In this document: positions 35,360 to 44,519 of the stretch, piece by piece
How positions within the stretch are numbered: the first letter of the stretch is position 1
Layout: every line of letters begins with the position of its first letter
The notes under the pieces: model-generated
Seen by the model: the letters and a program-made list of their open reading frames with translations, nothing else
The model's database searches: none
Told to the model about the DNA's origin: nothing
NCBI GenBank assembly: GCA_016712715.1
Contig: JADJQM010000003.1
Span: 744,001 to 808,000, forward strand
Direction of reading: 5' to 3'
DNA from: Rhodospirillaceae bacterium
GTDB lineage: Bacteria > Pseudomonadota > Alphaproteobacteria > Dongiales > Dongiaceae
DNA length: 64,000 bases
Translations under genes and position numbers: made by a program

Positions 35360-37879
35360 TCATTTTCCTGATTCTGCCAGGCCGCCGATGTCGCCGGCGG
35401 CCCCCGCGGGCGCCGATGCCGATCTGCCGGCCGGAAGGCTGAGGTGCGCGACGGTGCCCTTGCCAATCTCGCTTTCCAGTGTCACTTCGCCAGACATGGC
35501 CTTGGCCAGCAACACGCAAATCGCGAGGCCGAGACCAGTTCCGCCGACATCACGCACGTAGCTGTCCGCCACCTGTTCGAAGGGGCGCCCGAGGCCGGGC
35601 AATCTATCGGCCGGAATGCCGCGGCCATTGTCCTTCACTTCGATCACCACCATGCCCGTATCGCTTTGCTGGAACACGCGCACGTCGACTGTGCCGCCGG
35701 CTTGCGTGAACTTTACGGCATTGGAGAGGAGATGACCGAGAATCTGCGCCAAAGCGGCCTCGTCCGCCCAAATCCGGCAAGCGGGATCTATCGCCGCTAT
35801 CCGCAACGTCAGGCCGGCATCGAGTGCCCGCGCCCGGATCTGACTGATTGCATCATCCACTGCGACGTTGGGATCGACCACCTTGCAATGAAGATCGTAC
35901 TTGTTGTTCCCAATCCGCGATAAATCCAGGACTTCACTGATCATGGAGAGGAGATGCATGCCGCTCTTGCGAATGTCCTCCGCAAATTCGACATATGGTC
36001 GCCGTTCAATCGGACCCAGTTGCTCGCGCGCAATCAACTCGGAAAAGCCGATGATGGCGTTGAGAGGCGTACGCAGCTCGTGGCTCATATTGGCAAGAAA
36101 CTGGCTTTTGGCGACATCGGCGGCTTGCGCCCGCTTCGCCTCCAATTCCTTTTCGCCTACCAAACGCTCAAGGTCGCGTTCGCGATCGACGATTTCAGTC
36201 ATGTCGCGGAAGATGACGGTCATGGTCAGGCTGCCCGCCACCTCGACCTTGGAGATCACCGCCATCATCTGGAAGATGCTGCCATCCCTGCGCACTGCCG
36301 TGACCGAGCGCCAATTCGACATTTTCTGCCGATCAATGCTGCCCGCAGCGAAACCGGCAATGAAGCCCTGGTGTCGCTGCCTTTTTTCCTCGGGCAAAAG
36401 TCGATCGAGCCGCTGGCCGATCATGTCGCCGGCGGTATGGCCGAAAATCACTTCCGCCTCTCGATTATAGGAGATGATCCGCCCCGCCTGATCGACGGAA
36501 ATAATACCGACCATCGCTGAATGAAGGATCGAAGCATAGCGCGCCTCGGCATCGCGCGAATGCGCCAATGCCGAACGCGCCAGATCGAGCGCATCAGCCA
36601 GCGCCTTGGCCGAGATCACCCTGTCGGTCGCATCACGCAAGACGCCAACATATTGTTTGACCTCACCAGTGTTGTCGAAGAGCGGTGTGATGGTGAGATC
36701 GTTCCAGAACGTCGACCCGTCCTTACGGTAGTTGAGGACGTTGCCGGAGAATATCAGTGCCCGATCCAGCTGATAGCTAATGGCATCCAGGGTGTCGCGC
36801 GACGTATCCGGGCCATGCAGTATTGAGCAGCTGATGCCAAGCATTTCCGCCATGCAGTAGCCCGTCAGGCGTTCGAACCCTGCATTGACATAGATCACCC
36901 GTTGTTCGGCGTTGGCGATAACGATTCCATCTCCGGTTTGGTTGAGCGCTTCTTCGCGCATGACGAGATCGCGATTGGCCCGTTGCTGTCGTTCGGCAAA
37001 TCCGACCAGAATCCAGGCCAGGGCAACCGCTGCACCCATGAAGAGCAACACTTCATTGACGGCATCATCGATCGAGACGGTTTCTTCGAGGAACGGACCG
37101 TAGCCATGGGCAGTTGCCCAGACCATTGCCAGCGGCACCAGGATGGCAGCCAAGGCGGTACCAAAGCGACCGACCGCGATGGCCGGCCAGACCATCAGCA
37201 CGAGAGGGACAGAGATCAGCAGATGACCGCTGCTCGCGTCAGTCTGCCGCGCCAGGCCGACGAGAAACAGAATGAAGCCGGCAAGCCAGAGAGCTGCATG
37301 AAGGCGATTGCGATGTTGCGCCGCTAAATGCCGTCGTTCGCACATCACCACAAGTGGCGCCAGAATGATGACGCCGGCAACATGGCTGAGCCACAGATCA
37401 ATCCAACCCGAGATGTCCGTAATCTGGATCGCAACATTGCCGCTGACAATCAATGGGGCGGCGATCATCGCGAAGACGGCACCTCCCAGGGCCGAAGCCA
37501 ATAAAAACAGCAGCGCACTGCGCCAGTCGACCTGCCGCAAGGAGACATCGAGACGCCGAAGAATACCGTAGGTGACAAGGCAGGCGATCATGCTGCCAAC
37601 GGCGGCAACGCTGGCCAGCCATAGATCGGTTCCGTGGATGAGGCCCACGCCCAGAATGCCGAGGGCGGCACACGCCCCTCCGCCCCAGCCGCGCCGCAGC
37701 AGCCAGCCGACCATGAGGCCAGCCGGCAACCAGATCGGCGGCTGCAACTCAGCACCTCTTTCCAATTGGAATGACAGCAGTCCAAGGAGGGTCGTCGCCG
37801 CGCCGATGGCGACATCCAGCCGGAAATCGCGCCGGCGGCGGCCGAAGCCGTTGAGTCCGACGGCGGTCAAGTCGCTCAC
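35360..37879 (-). CDS. MASE1-PAS(LOV-like)-PAS sensor histidine kinase
   Basis: An 839-residue membrane kinase. Residues about 20-310 hold eight or so helices of the MASE1 type (PPIWLPAGLMVGWLLRRGWG). A first PAS domain near 315-420 closely follows LOV: IYVNAGFERLTGY, ISCSILHGPDTS with Cys351 at the flavin-adduct position, LNYRKDGSTFWNDLTITP. A second PAS lies near 455-560. Phosphorylation His600 is in FLANMSHELRTPLNAIIGF, and the ATPase domain shows DNGRGIPADRL and GTGLGLAI. No receiver domain or partner response regulator is seen nearby. It overlaps the RsbQ-like hydrolase remnant upstream by 4 bases. Confidence 0.87.
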   Translation of the reverse strand: MSDLTAVGLNGFGRRRRDFRLDVAIGAATTLLGLLSFQLERGAELQPPIWLPAGLMVGWLLRRGWGGGACAALGILGVGLIHGTDLWLASVAAVGSMIACLVTYGILRRLDVSLRQVDWRSALLFLLASALGGAVFAMIAAPLIVSGNVAIQITDISGWIDLWLSHVAGVIILAPLVVMCERRHLAAQHRNRLHAALWLAGFILFLVGLARQTDASSGHLLISVPLVLMVWPAIAVGRFGTALAAILVPLAMVWATAHGYGPFLEETVSIDDAVNEVLLFMGAAVALAWILVGFAERQQRANRDLVMREEALNQTGDGIVIANAEQRVIYVNAGFERLTGYCMAEMLGISCSILHGPDTSRDTLDAISYQLDRALIFSGNVLNYRKDGSTFWNDLTITPLFDNTGEVKQYVGVLRDATDRVISAKALADALDLARSALAHSRDAEARYASILHSAMVGIISVDQAGRIISYNREAEVIFGHTAGDMIGQRLDRLLPEEKRQRHQGFIAGFAAGSIDRQKMSNWRSVTAVRRDGSIFQMMAVISKVEVAGSLTMTVIFRDMTEIVDRERDLERLVGEKELEAKRAQAADVAKSQFLANMSHELRTPLNAIIGFSELIAREQLGPIERRPYVEFAEDIRKSGMHLLSMISEVLDLSRIGNNKYDLHCKVVDPNVAVDDAISQIRARALDAGLTLRIAAIDPACRIWADEAALAQILGHLLSNAVKFTQAGGTVDVRVFQQSDTGMVVIEVKDNGRGIPADRLPGLGRPFEQVADSYVRDVGGTGLGLAICVLLAKAMSGEVTLESEIGKGTVAHLSLPAGRSASAPAGAAGDIGGLAESGK

Positions 37880-38635
37880 CCGGTGCCGACGGTCGCTGCC
37901 GATCGCGTGTCGCGCAAATGGCGATGCAAGGCCCCAAGCACGATGTCCGGCGAGGTCATATGTGGCATGTGTCCGCTGGTCTCGAGTATTTCCAGCACGC
38001 TGCCCTTGAGATGATCGTGCAGGTATTGCGCCGCAGCCAGCGGCACGGCTGGATCAGTACGCGTCTGAAGAACAACCGTCGGCACTGTCATCGCATCGAG
38101 CCGGTCGCGGTAATCGCCAAGGAGGATCATCTGAGCCGTCGTCAGCGCGATATCGTTGCGCATTGCCATCAGGCTGTTGCGAAAATCGAGCGCCGCCGGA
38201 TGTTCCGGGGGACGGCTGACCGCGTGATTGGCGTAAGCTTCAGCCCAAGCGTGGTAATTGGAGCCGATCGCGAGAAAAAGCTGGTTGAGCTGGTCGCGGT
38301 CGAGGCCGCCTTCATAGCCGTCGAGATTGAGATAGCAAGGCGAAGCGCCGAGGGTGATGATTTTGTCAAAGCGGCCACGCTGCTGTTCTGCTGCCAGCAG
38401 GCCGATCATGCCGCTCACGGAGTGGCCGACGAAGGTGCAGCATGTCAAAGAACTCAGGATCTGCCGCGGCGGAACAAGCCAGGTCATAGGTCACGACACG
38501 GAAATGCTCCGCCAGGATTTCGCGATAAGGCTGCCAAACATCCTGATTTGCACCGAATCCGTGTCCCAGGAGAAGAACCCTAGGACCCGATCCGAGTTGC
38601 CGCAGATTGAGACATTTAGCCGTCCAGGAAGGCAT
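37876..38635 (-). pseudogene. RsbQ-like alpha/beta hydrolase, internal deletion and frameshift
   Basis: The N-terminal frame gives VLLLGHGFGANQDVWQPYRE and FRVVTYDL; the C-terminal frame gives CTFVGHSVSGMIGLLAAEQQ (nucleophile Ser), LGASPCYLNLDGYEGGLDRD, RTDPAVPLAAAQYL (Asp) and GHMPHMTSPD (His). The order and the SPCYLN and GHxPHM blocks match RsbQ of Bacillus. Between the YDL strand and the TFVGHS nucleophile turn only about 16 codons remain where RsbQ has about 39, and the frame changes, so roughly 70 bases seem lost. The gene ends 4 bases inside the PAS kinase start. It could instead be an assembly artefact. Confidence 0.75.
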
Positions 38636-38773
38636 AAAATCCGATCCCGCGAGGTATTCCAATGATGGAGATTATTGTAGCCTGCCAATTCTTAAGCTGT
38701 GATTGACGCAATCAACAATAAATTGCGGCAATCGGTCAGCCTGGGGCGGCACGCGACGATCTGTTCCGGGTCG

Positions 38774-39157
38774 TCACTTCTGGCGCTGGTTGCGCTTGAT
38801 GAGGGTCCGCAAGGCCTGGACATCGGCGGCAATCGCCGTTCGGCAGGCGGCTTCCATGCTGCGATAGCGAGTCAGCACTTCGTCGCCAGTGCGTGTCAAA
38901 GCTGCACCGCCGCCCTTCGCACCGCCGGTCACGGCATCGACCACGGGCGCCCCAAGATGCTGGTTGAGTTCGTCGACCAGCAGCCAGGCGCGGCGATAGC
39001 TCATGCCGAGCTTGCGGCCGGCTGCCGAGATCGAGCCGGTGTCGCGGATCGCTTCGAGGAGGTCCGCCTTGCCGGGTCCGATGGCGACGTCGGGTTCGAT
39101 GACGACCCGCAGCCTTGGACCGGCAGGGCGTGGCCTGGGCGTTGAGGGTTTCGCCAT
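38774..39157 (-). CDS. ModE-type winged-helix regulator (N-terminal domain only)
   Basis: A 127-residue DNA-binding protein. IGPGKADLLEAIRDTGSISAAGRKLGMSYRRAWLLVDELN near residues 26-65 is the ModE/LysR-like winged helix, followed by GGAKGGGAALTRTGDEVLTRYRSMEA, the ModE wing. The molybdate-binding TOBE/Mop domains are absent, as in many short alphaproteobacterial ModE proteins. It may respond to molybdenum status through a partner or act on a different signal. It lies 3 bases downstream of the C45 gene on the same strand, suggesting co-transcription. Confidence 0.85.
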   Translation of the reverse strand: MAKPSTPRPRPAGPRLRVVIEPDVAIGPGKADLLEAIRDTGSISAAGRKLGMSYRRAWLLVDELNQHLGAPVVDAVTGGAKGGGAALTRTGDEVLTRYRSMEAACRTAIAADVQALRTLIKRNQRQK

Positions 39158-39160
39158 CTG

Positions 39161-40313
39161 CTATTCCGCCGCCCTGGCAAGTGACACCGGCGCGTCTCTG
39201 AGGCTGTAGCGGGTGAAGTCGCGGCAATGCGCCGGCAGCGGCGCCACATCCATGGTACCGCCTGTCGTATCCATGATGATCATGGCGACGGTCGCCGAAA
39301 GATCGCCGGCGGAATTGGGCAGGACCGGCCGGCAGACCGCGAACGGGGCTGCGAAATCGTCGAAGAAGGCCGCCTTGAGATCGTCCGGCGAGATCTTGCC
39401 GTCACCCAGCAGTTTGCGGACGCGCCAGTCGCGATAGAAGCTGTCGCCGAGCAGGCCCGCATCCTTCAGTTTGGCAAGGGCCACCGGGCTCACCCAGTGA
39501 TTGGCGTGCACGATCATGCCGTCGCTCGGATAGATCGGGAAGACCTCGTCGGGCGCGCATTCGAAATCGATGCCGAAGCCTTCCGCCTTGCTCAGCATCA
39601 TGTTGTTGGAGCAGGCCTTGGGTGTCGCCGCCACCGCACGGACGGCCATGGCGAAATGGCGCTGCTCCAGCACCTTGCGGCGGATCAGCACCAGCGGGAT
39701 GCCGGATTGCCGGTAGTCGCGCTCCGATTCCAGATAGTTCGCCGTGATGGCAATGCCGGCTTCGTTCATGCCGCAACGGGCGAGCGCCCCGGCTTCGACA
39801 AAGGTCATGAAATCCGGTCCATCGTCGCGGCTGACCCGCAGCACGATCGCCGTGTCGGCGCATTCGGCGCGCCAATCCCAGTTCATGCCGTGAATGACAC
39901 GGCCGGTGCTGCTGCGTTCCTGGAGGATAATGGCCCCGGTGCAGCCATCTACAAGAGGGGCATCCCGCATCGTCCTCGGCCTCCGGCTTGTTCTTCTCAC
40001 GCCGCGCCTGTGCCACGATCTCGGTCCGCGCATTCACCAGCACGATGTCGTCGACGCTCACACCGGCGCCGTCGGCGATGCCTCGCATCTCTTCCAGGTA
40101 ATGCGCGCCGAAGGCCGCGATCTCCTTGGCAAACTGTCCGATGAGGCGCGCCTTCTCCCTGGCATCAAAGCCCAGTTCATCAAGCGTGCCACCATAGAGA
40201 CCGATGCTGCGCTTCACCCGCTCCGGCACGGCCTTGCCATATTGCAGCCCACGCTCATAGGGAGAGCCGCTGACGGCGACGAAAGGAAAGGGTTGCGGAT
40301 TAGGGGCGGTCAT
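39161..40313 (-). pseudogene. C45-family acyltransferase/amidohydrolase, frameshifted at the catalytic Cys region
   Basis: The upstream frame encodes FPFVAVSGSPYERGLQYGKA and SVDDIVLVNARTEIVA; the downstream frame carries DGCTGAIILQ with the autoproteolytic Cys, then VIHGMNWDWRAE, GMNEAGIAITAN, PSDGMIVHANHWVSP and the C-terminal TTGGTMDVAPLPA. This is the peptidase C45/acyl-CoA:6-aminopenicillanate acyltransferase fold, which self-cleaves before Cys and hydrolyses or transfers N-acyl groups. The frames meet at about 39968-39975, just before the Cys motif; total length is one base over a multiple of three, so a single extra base explains it. Confidence 0.82.
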
Positions 40314-40327
40314 GGCGCTGCTCCAGC

Positions 40328-40339
40328 GATGTATACATC
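40328..40339. promoter_or_regulatory. Perfect palindrome of GntR-operator type upstream of the C45 gene
   Basis: GATGTATACATC is a perfect 12-base palindrome 15-26 bases before the C45 start codon on the minus strand. The core TGTATACA is typical of operators bound by FCD-type GntR regulators; one such gene lies 2 kb away. Confidence 0.5.
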
Positions 40340-40388
40340 ACTCTTAGCCAAAGTGCTGAGCGGTGACAATCGTGGCGCGTTTGATGAC

Positions 40389-41087
40389 CTATTTGGTGGC
40401 TGTGGGCGACCGCATCGCCAATATCTCCTTGGCCACCATTTCCTGCAGGCGCCAGAGGTTGCGGTCGTAGATGCCGTGCTCGGCGAGCTTGCTCACCGTG
40501 TTGTAGAGATAGGCGGCACCCGAGCCCAGATGGCCGCAGGCCCGGGCCAGCATGTGAGCGGCAAGATTGAGTGTCGGCGGCTCGGGGAGATGGAAACCCT
40601 TGGGATGCGCCCAGAACACGAGCGCGCGGCGGATCTCGGCGCGGTCGCGTTCTGGGCGCACATTGATCCAGCGGACATAGGCGATATCCTCATGCCCATC
40701 GGTTTCGCGCTGCAGGGCGCGCGCCAATTCCTCGACGGTGCTCTCCTCAGGCAGGCGGAACAGGATGCCGTCGCAGGAGCCGCCGCGCTCCAGGGCCAGC
40801 ATCAGCCCCGGCTGTTCCGGCGTGCCGCGCCAACGGGTCAGCTTCATCGAGAACTGCCGGTGCCAGCCATGAGCGGTGCCGCGCTGGTGTTCGACCGACG
40901 TAAAACCGGGGTTCCAGATGAGCGAGCCATAAGCGAAGACCCAGAGCGGCCCAGGACCGTTCTGCTCCACATATTCCCGCGCCAGGGTGAGATAGCCCGC
41001 CTCGTCGAGATAGGTGAGATCGGGCCGTGGGCCGGGATCCGGCACCATTCGCTCGCACAGCGCCACCATCTCGGCAGTGAGTGACAT
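40389..41087 (-). CDS. chaC: ChaC-like gamma-glutamylcyclotransferase
   Basis: A 232-residue ChaC-family enzyme. LWVFAYGSLIWNPGF near residues 46-60 is the substrate-binding YGSL motif, and FRLPEESTVEELARALQRET near 111-130 leads to the catalytic Glu region; RALVFWAHP and LAEHGIYDRNLWRLQEMVA close the domain. ChaC cleaves glutathione to 5-oxoproline and Cys-Gly. ATG at 41087 matches relatives; one at 41111 is also possible. It sits between the two halves of the putative amine-catabolic region and may process gamma-glutamyl compounds there, which is only an inference. Confidence 0.87.
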   Translation of the reverse strand: MSLTAEMVALCERMVPDPGPRPDLTYLDEAGYLTLAREYVEQNGPGPLWVFAYGSLIWNPGFTSVEHQRGTAHGWHRQFSMKLTRWRGTPEQPGLMLALERGGSCDGILFRLPEESTVEELARALQRETDGHEDIAYVRWINVRPERDRAEIRRALVFWAHPKGFHLPEPPTLNLAAHMLARACGHLGSGAAYLYNTVSKLAEHGIYDRNLWRLQEMVAKEILAMRSPTATK

Positions 41088-41251
41088 CGCTCTGCTGGTG
41101 GGTGGTGGCATGCCCTGGTCCGGTCGTCCTGCTGCCGCGTCGGGGCGGAGACTAGCAAGACGACAGGGCCACAGCAATCGGCACCAATCTCACATCAAAA
41201 TCGCGAATTCCTCACAGGCGGGCAGGGATTTCCGGCCCGGCCCCGCCCTTC

Positions 41252-42235
41252 TCAGAAGGCGACCTGGTCGCCGCCTTTCAGCTTCAGCATGGCGCGTGCC
41301 TCGGCCGGCGTGGCAATTTCCAACGACAAGCCCTCGAGGATGCCGCGGATCTTGCGTACCTGGTCGGCATTGCTCTTGGCCAACTGGCCCGGCCCCAGAT
41401 AAATGCTGTCCTCCAGCCCCACCCGCACATTGGCGCCCATGGTGGCACCCATGGTGGCAAGGTTCATCTGGTGGCGGCCGGCCGCCAGGATCGACCACTG
41501 GTAGTCAGGCCCGAACAAGCGGTCAGCCGTGCGGCGCATATGGGCAAGATCCTCGGGATGCGGGCCGATACCGCCCAGCACGCCGAAGATCGTCTGCACG
41601 AAGAGCGGTGGCTCGAGCAGCTTGCGGTCGAGGAAATGCGCCAGCGTGTAGAGATGGCCGATATCGTAGCATTCACATTCGAAGCGCGTGCCGCAACCAT
41701 GGCCCAGTTCCCGGATCACCCGTTCGATCTGGGCGAAGGTATTGCTGACAATGCTGTCGCGGGTCTTTTCGATATAGGGCTTTTCCCAATCGTATTTCCA
41801 TTCGGTGATCTTGTCGCCGGCGTGGAAGATGCCGAAATTCATCGATCCCATGTTGAGGGAGCAAAGCTCGGGCTTGGCGCGCAAGGGGGCGGCCAGCCGG
41901 TCGTCCATCGACATGCCGAGCGAGCCGCCGGTGGTGATGTTGATGACCGCGTCGCAGGATTGCTTGATGCGCGGCAGAAACTGCATGAACACGTCCGGGT
42001 TCGGCGTCGGCCGTCCGTCCTTGGGATCGCGCGCATGGAGATGAATGACCGAGGCGCCGGCCTCGGCAGCGGCGATCGAATCCTTGGCGATCTCGTCAGG
42101 CGTGATGGGAAGATAAGGCGACATGGTCGGCGTATGCACCGAACCGGTAACCGCGCAGGTGATGATCACCTTGCGGCTTTTGCCTGCACCCGGCTTCGCA
42201 GCACCCTGTTTGCCGGTTTCCTGATTGACGCTCAT
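41252..42235 (-). CDS. BKACE family beta-keto acid cleavage enzyme (DUF849)
   Basis: A 327-residue TIM-barrel enzyme. KVIITCAVTGSVHTPTMSPYLPITPDEI near residues 22-49, ASVIHLHARDPKDGRP near 60-75 with the zinc-binding His pair, NITTGGS, GTRFECECYDIGHL near 182-195 and the C-terminal GLEDSIYLGPGQLAKSNADQV are diagnostic. BKACE enzymes condense a beta-keto acid with acetyl-CoA and split it to acetoacetate and a CoA ester; the best known acts on 3-keto-5-aminohexanoate in lysine fermentation. The substrate is unknown. Neighbouring aminotransferase and importer suggest a beta-keto acid made from an imported amine. Confidence 0.9.
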   Translation of the reverse strand: MSVNQETGKQGAAKPGAGKSRKVIITCAVTGSVHTPTMSPYLPITPDEIAKDSIAAAEAGASVIHLHARDPKDGRPTPNPDVFMQFLPRIKQSCDAVINITTGGSLGMSMDDRLAAPLRAKPELCSLNMGSMNFGIFHAGDKITEWKYDWEKPYIEKTRDSIVSNTFAQIERVIRELGHGCGTRFECECYDIGHLYTLAHFLDRKLLEPPLFVQTIFGVLGGIGPHPEDLAHMRRTADRLFGPDYQWSILAAGRHQMNLATMGATMGANVRVGLEDSIYLGPGQLAKSNADQVRKIRGILEGLSLEIATPAEARAMLKLKGGDQVAF

Positions 42236-42263
42236 CTCCCCACCCTCTTCTTCAGTTCGTTGT

Positions 42264-43004
42264 TCAGTTCGCGGATTCCGGGAGCAGCCGCAAGATGATG
42301 TCAGCGGCTTCGGAAATGTCTTCCTGCAGGGCGACGCGCGCGCCGGCGCCATCTCCCTTACGCAACGCGGCGATCATCGCCTCGTGATGATCCATGCCAA
42401 GTCCCAGCGTCGCCTCGCCACGCATGGTGTTGAGGCAAGGCCCCACCTGCATCCACAGGCTTTCGATGATCGGCAGGAGCAGCGGCGAGCGCGCCGCTTT
42501 GTAGATGGCAAAATGGAAATCAAGATTGAGGTCGAGATAGCCTTCGGCGCTGCCAGCTCCCGCAGCGCGGTTCATCTCCGCCTGGATATCGGCCAGGCGC
42601 GCGAGTTCGGGCTTGGTGATGGTGAGGGCTGCCCATTCGGTGGCCTTGCCCTCGATCTCGCAGCGCACGCGGCGCAAATCCATGAGCCGGCCGGCGGTCA
42701 TCTGCGGTACCTCGACCCCGCGATTGGGGTTGTTCTGCAGCGCCTGCTCAGCCACCAGGCGGCGCAGCGCCTCGCGGACCGGCATGGCGCTCGTGCCGAA
42801 CAGCTTTTCCAGCTTCGAGACCACCAACCGTTCACCCGGTATGTAATGCGCCGACATGATGGCCCGCTTCAACCGGGCATAGATGTCCTCATGAGTCGTC
42901 CCATGGGGCACGTCACCCAAAGCCGCCATCTTCGTGCTGGCGATGCGCGGCTTTTTCCGCAAGGTCGTCGCGCGCCGCTTCGCTTTGGTCGGGCCGGTTG
43001 CCAT
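42264..43004 (-). CDS. GntR-family regulator with FCD domain
   Basis: A 246-residue regulator. A basic N-terminal extension precedes the winged helix (EDIYARLKRAIMSAHYIPGERL, KLFGTSAMPVREALRRLVAE near residues 39-87). The FCD effector domain follows with metal-binding residues in LNLDFHFAIYKAA and MDHHEAMIAAL. It lies between the BKACE and aminotransferase genes on the same strand and most likely controls that cluster and the divergent importer. Likely operators are the paired ATTTGATCAAA sequences in the divergent promoter. Confidence 0.9.
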   Translation of the reverse strand: MATGPTKAKRRATTLRKKPRIASTKMAALGDVPHGTTHEDIYARLKRAIMSAHYIPGERLVVSKLEKLFGTSAMPVREALRRLVAEQALQNNPNRGVEVPQMTAGRLMDLRRVRCEIEGKATEWAALTITKPELARLADIQAEMNRAAGAGSAEGYLDLNLDFHFAIYKAARSPLLLPIIESLWMQVGPCLNTMRGEATLGLGMDHHEAMIAALRKGDGAGARVALQEDISEAADIILRLLPESAN

Positions 43005-43022
43005 GATGGTCCGTCTAGCTCC

Positions 43023-44348
43023 TCAATGCCGCGTCGGCAGGATCGAGCGGTAGTCGCTGAGGAAGTCGTCGAAGATACTTGTGAACACGCCGATATCGGC
43101 CCGGGTGAAGGGCAATGACAAGGCGATCATGCCGCGCGGCGTCACATATTGGCCGCGCAGCAGCATTTCAAGCTGCCATAGATGCAGGAAGCGGTGATCC
43201 GCCGCCTCGACATCATGGGGTGAGGTAACCTCGCCCTGGACGAAATGCAGATTCATCAGCGATCCAACCCCGGTGACGGTGCCGGCCACGTTCCGCCGCG
43301 CCAATTGCTCGTTCATGGTCGCGCGCAGATCGTCGCCCAGGGCGTTCATGTTCCCCAGCGCCGATTCGGTCAAGACCTGAGTGAAACCGGTGAAGCCCGC
43401 CGTCATGCTGAAGATGTTGTTGTTGAAGGTGCCGCCATGGCCGAAGGCATTGGGGGCGGACGGGTCGAACCGGTCGAGGATGTCGGCGCGGCCGCCGAAG
43501 GCGCCGAAGCTGCAGCCGCCGCCGATATATTTGCCCAGCGACACCATGTCCGGCTTGATCCCGGCCTTGCCGTGATAGCCGCGATAAGAGAGGCGCGAGG
43601 TCATCACCTCGTCGAAGATGAGGAGGATGCCGGCCTTTTCCGTCTCGGCCCGCAGCATGGCGAGAAAATCGGCCTTGGCCTCGATGCAGCCGCCACCGCC
43701 CATCATCGGCTCAAGGATCACAGCGGCCAGTTCGCCTGCATGCTGCTGAATGAGCGCCTTCGTTCCGGCAATGTCGTTGTATTGCGCGAAGATGAAGGGA
43801 TAGGGCGCGTTCAGGGGCGAGCCACCATGGGCGAAGGTGAGGATGCCACCGTGATAGCCGCCATCAAAGACCAGGATGGCGGGTCGCCCGGTGACGGCAC
43901 GCGCGGTGGAGAGTGCCATGAGGTTGGCCTCGGTTCCGGAATTGCAGAAGCGCACGCGCTCGATCGCCGGATAGCGCGCGACGATCGCCTCGCCGAGCTT
44001 CGCTTCATAGGGGTTGGGGCCACCCAGCACCCAGCCGGAATCGGCGACACCCTTGATCGCGTTGGCGATGAGTTCGTTGCGATGGCCGTAAAGACCAGCG
44101 GTATATTCGCTGACGAAGTCGACATAGGTATGGCCGTCGAGATCGCTGAGGCGATTGGACTCGCCGCCCGTGATGGTGAGCGGAAAGGGTTCGTAATAGA
44201 GCACGGCACGGGTGTTGCCACCGGGCAAGGCTTTCTTGGCGGCCTCATGGCGCGCGCGGCTTTCCGGATTGGCCTTGGTGAAGCGCTGGCGCGTGTCGGC
44301 GATGGCCGCATCGAGCTCGATATTGGTGCCGGGAGCTGGGGCTTGCAT
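43023..44348 (-). CDS. Class III PLP aminotransferase (glutamate-1-semialdehyde-aminomutase-like)
   Basis: A 441-residue fold-type I enzyme. AKKALPGGNTRAVLYYEPFPL and DLDGHTYVDFVSEYTAGLYGH open the chain, FCNSGTEANLMALSTARA near 133-150 binds PLP phosphate, ILLIFDEVMTSR near 241-252 holds the PLP Asp, and Lys is in DMVSLGKYIGGGCSFGAFGG near residue 276. Relatives include GSA aminomutase and beta-amino-acid transaminases. In this cluster, with BKACE and an amine importer, amino-group removal from a beta-amino acid is the likeliest role. Confidence 0.87.
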   Translation of the reverse strand: MQAPAPGTNIELDAAIADTRQRFTKANPESRARHEAAKKALPGGNTRAVLYYEPFPLTITGGESNRLSDLDGHTYVDFVSEYTAGLYGHRNELIANAIKGVADSGWVLGGPNPYEAKLGEAIVARYPAIERVRFCNSGTEANLMALSTARAVTGRPAILVFDGGYHGGILTFAHGGSPLNAPYPFIFAQYNDIAGTKALIQQHAGELAAVILEPMMGGGGCIEAKADFLAMLRAETEKAGILLIFDEVMTSRLSYRGYHGKAGIKPDMVSLGKYIGGGCSFGAFGGRADILDRFDPSAPNAFGHGGTFNNNIFSMTAGFTGFTQVLTESALGNMNALGDDLRATMNEQLARRNVAGTVTGVGSLMNLHFVQGEVTSPHDVEAADHRFLHLWQLEMLLRGQYVTPRGMIALSLPFTRADIGVFTSIFDDFLSDYRSILPTRH

Positions 44349-44357
44349 GTCTCACCT

Positions 44358-44369
44358 ATTTGATCAAAC
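44358..44369. promoter_or_regulatory. Putative GntR operator, aminotransferase side
   Basis: ATTTGATCAAAC holds the perfect palindrome TTTGATCAAA, 10-21 bases from the aminotransferase start. A second copy lies 110 bases away near the divergent binding-protein gene. Confidence 0.6.
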
Positions 44370-44467
44370 TTCTTAAAAACTAGTCGGCGATACCGCTCCT
44401 GTAAAGAGCCGGCATTGATTCTGTCGCCATATTGTTGGCATTGACAGCTTTAAATTCGCACCGTAGC

Positions 44468-44479
44468 ATTTGATCAAAT
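44468..44479. promoter_or_regulatory. Putative GntR operator, transporter side
   Basis: ATTTGATCAAAT is a perfect 12-base palindrome, 41-52 bases before the binding-protein start. With the site at 44358 it brackets the divergent promoter, a layout expected for one regulator acting on both directions. Confidence 0.65.
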
Positions 44480-44519
44480 CGACCACCAAAAAACACCAAA
44501 CAGGAGAAGGAGCCGAGCA

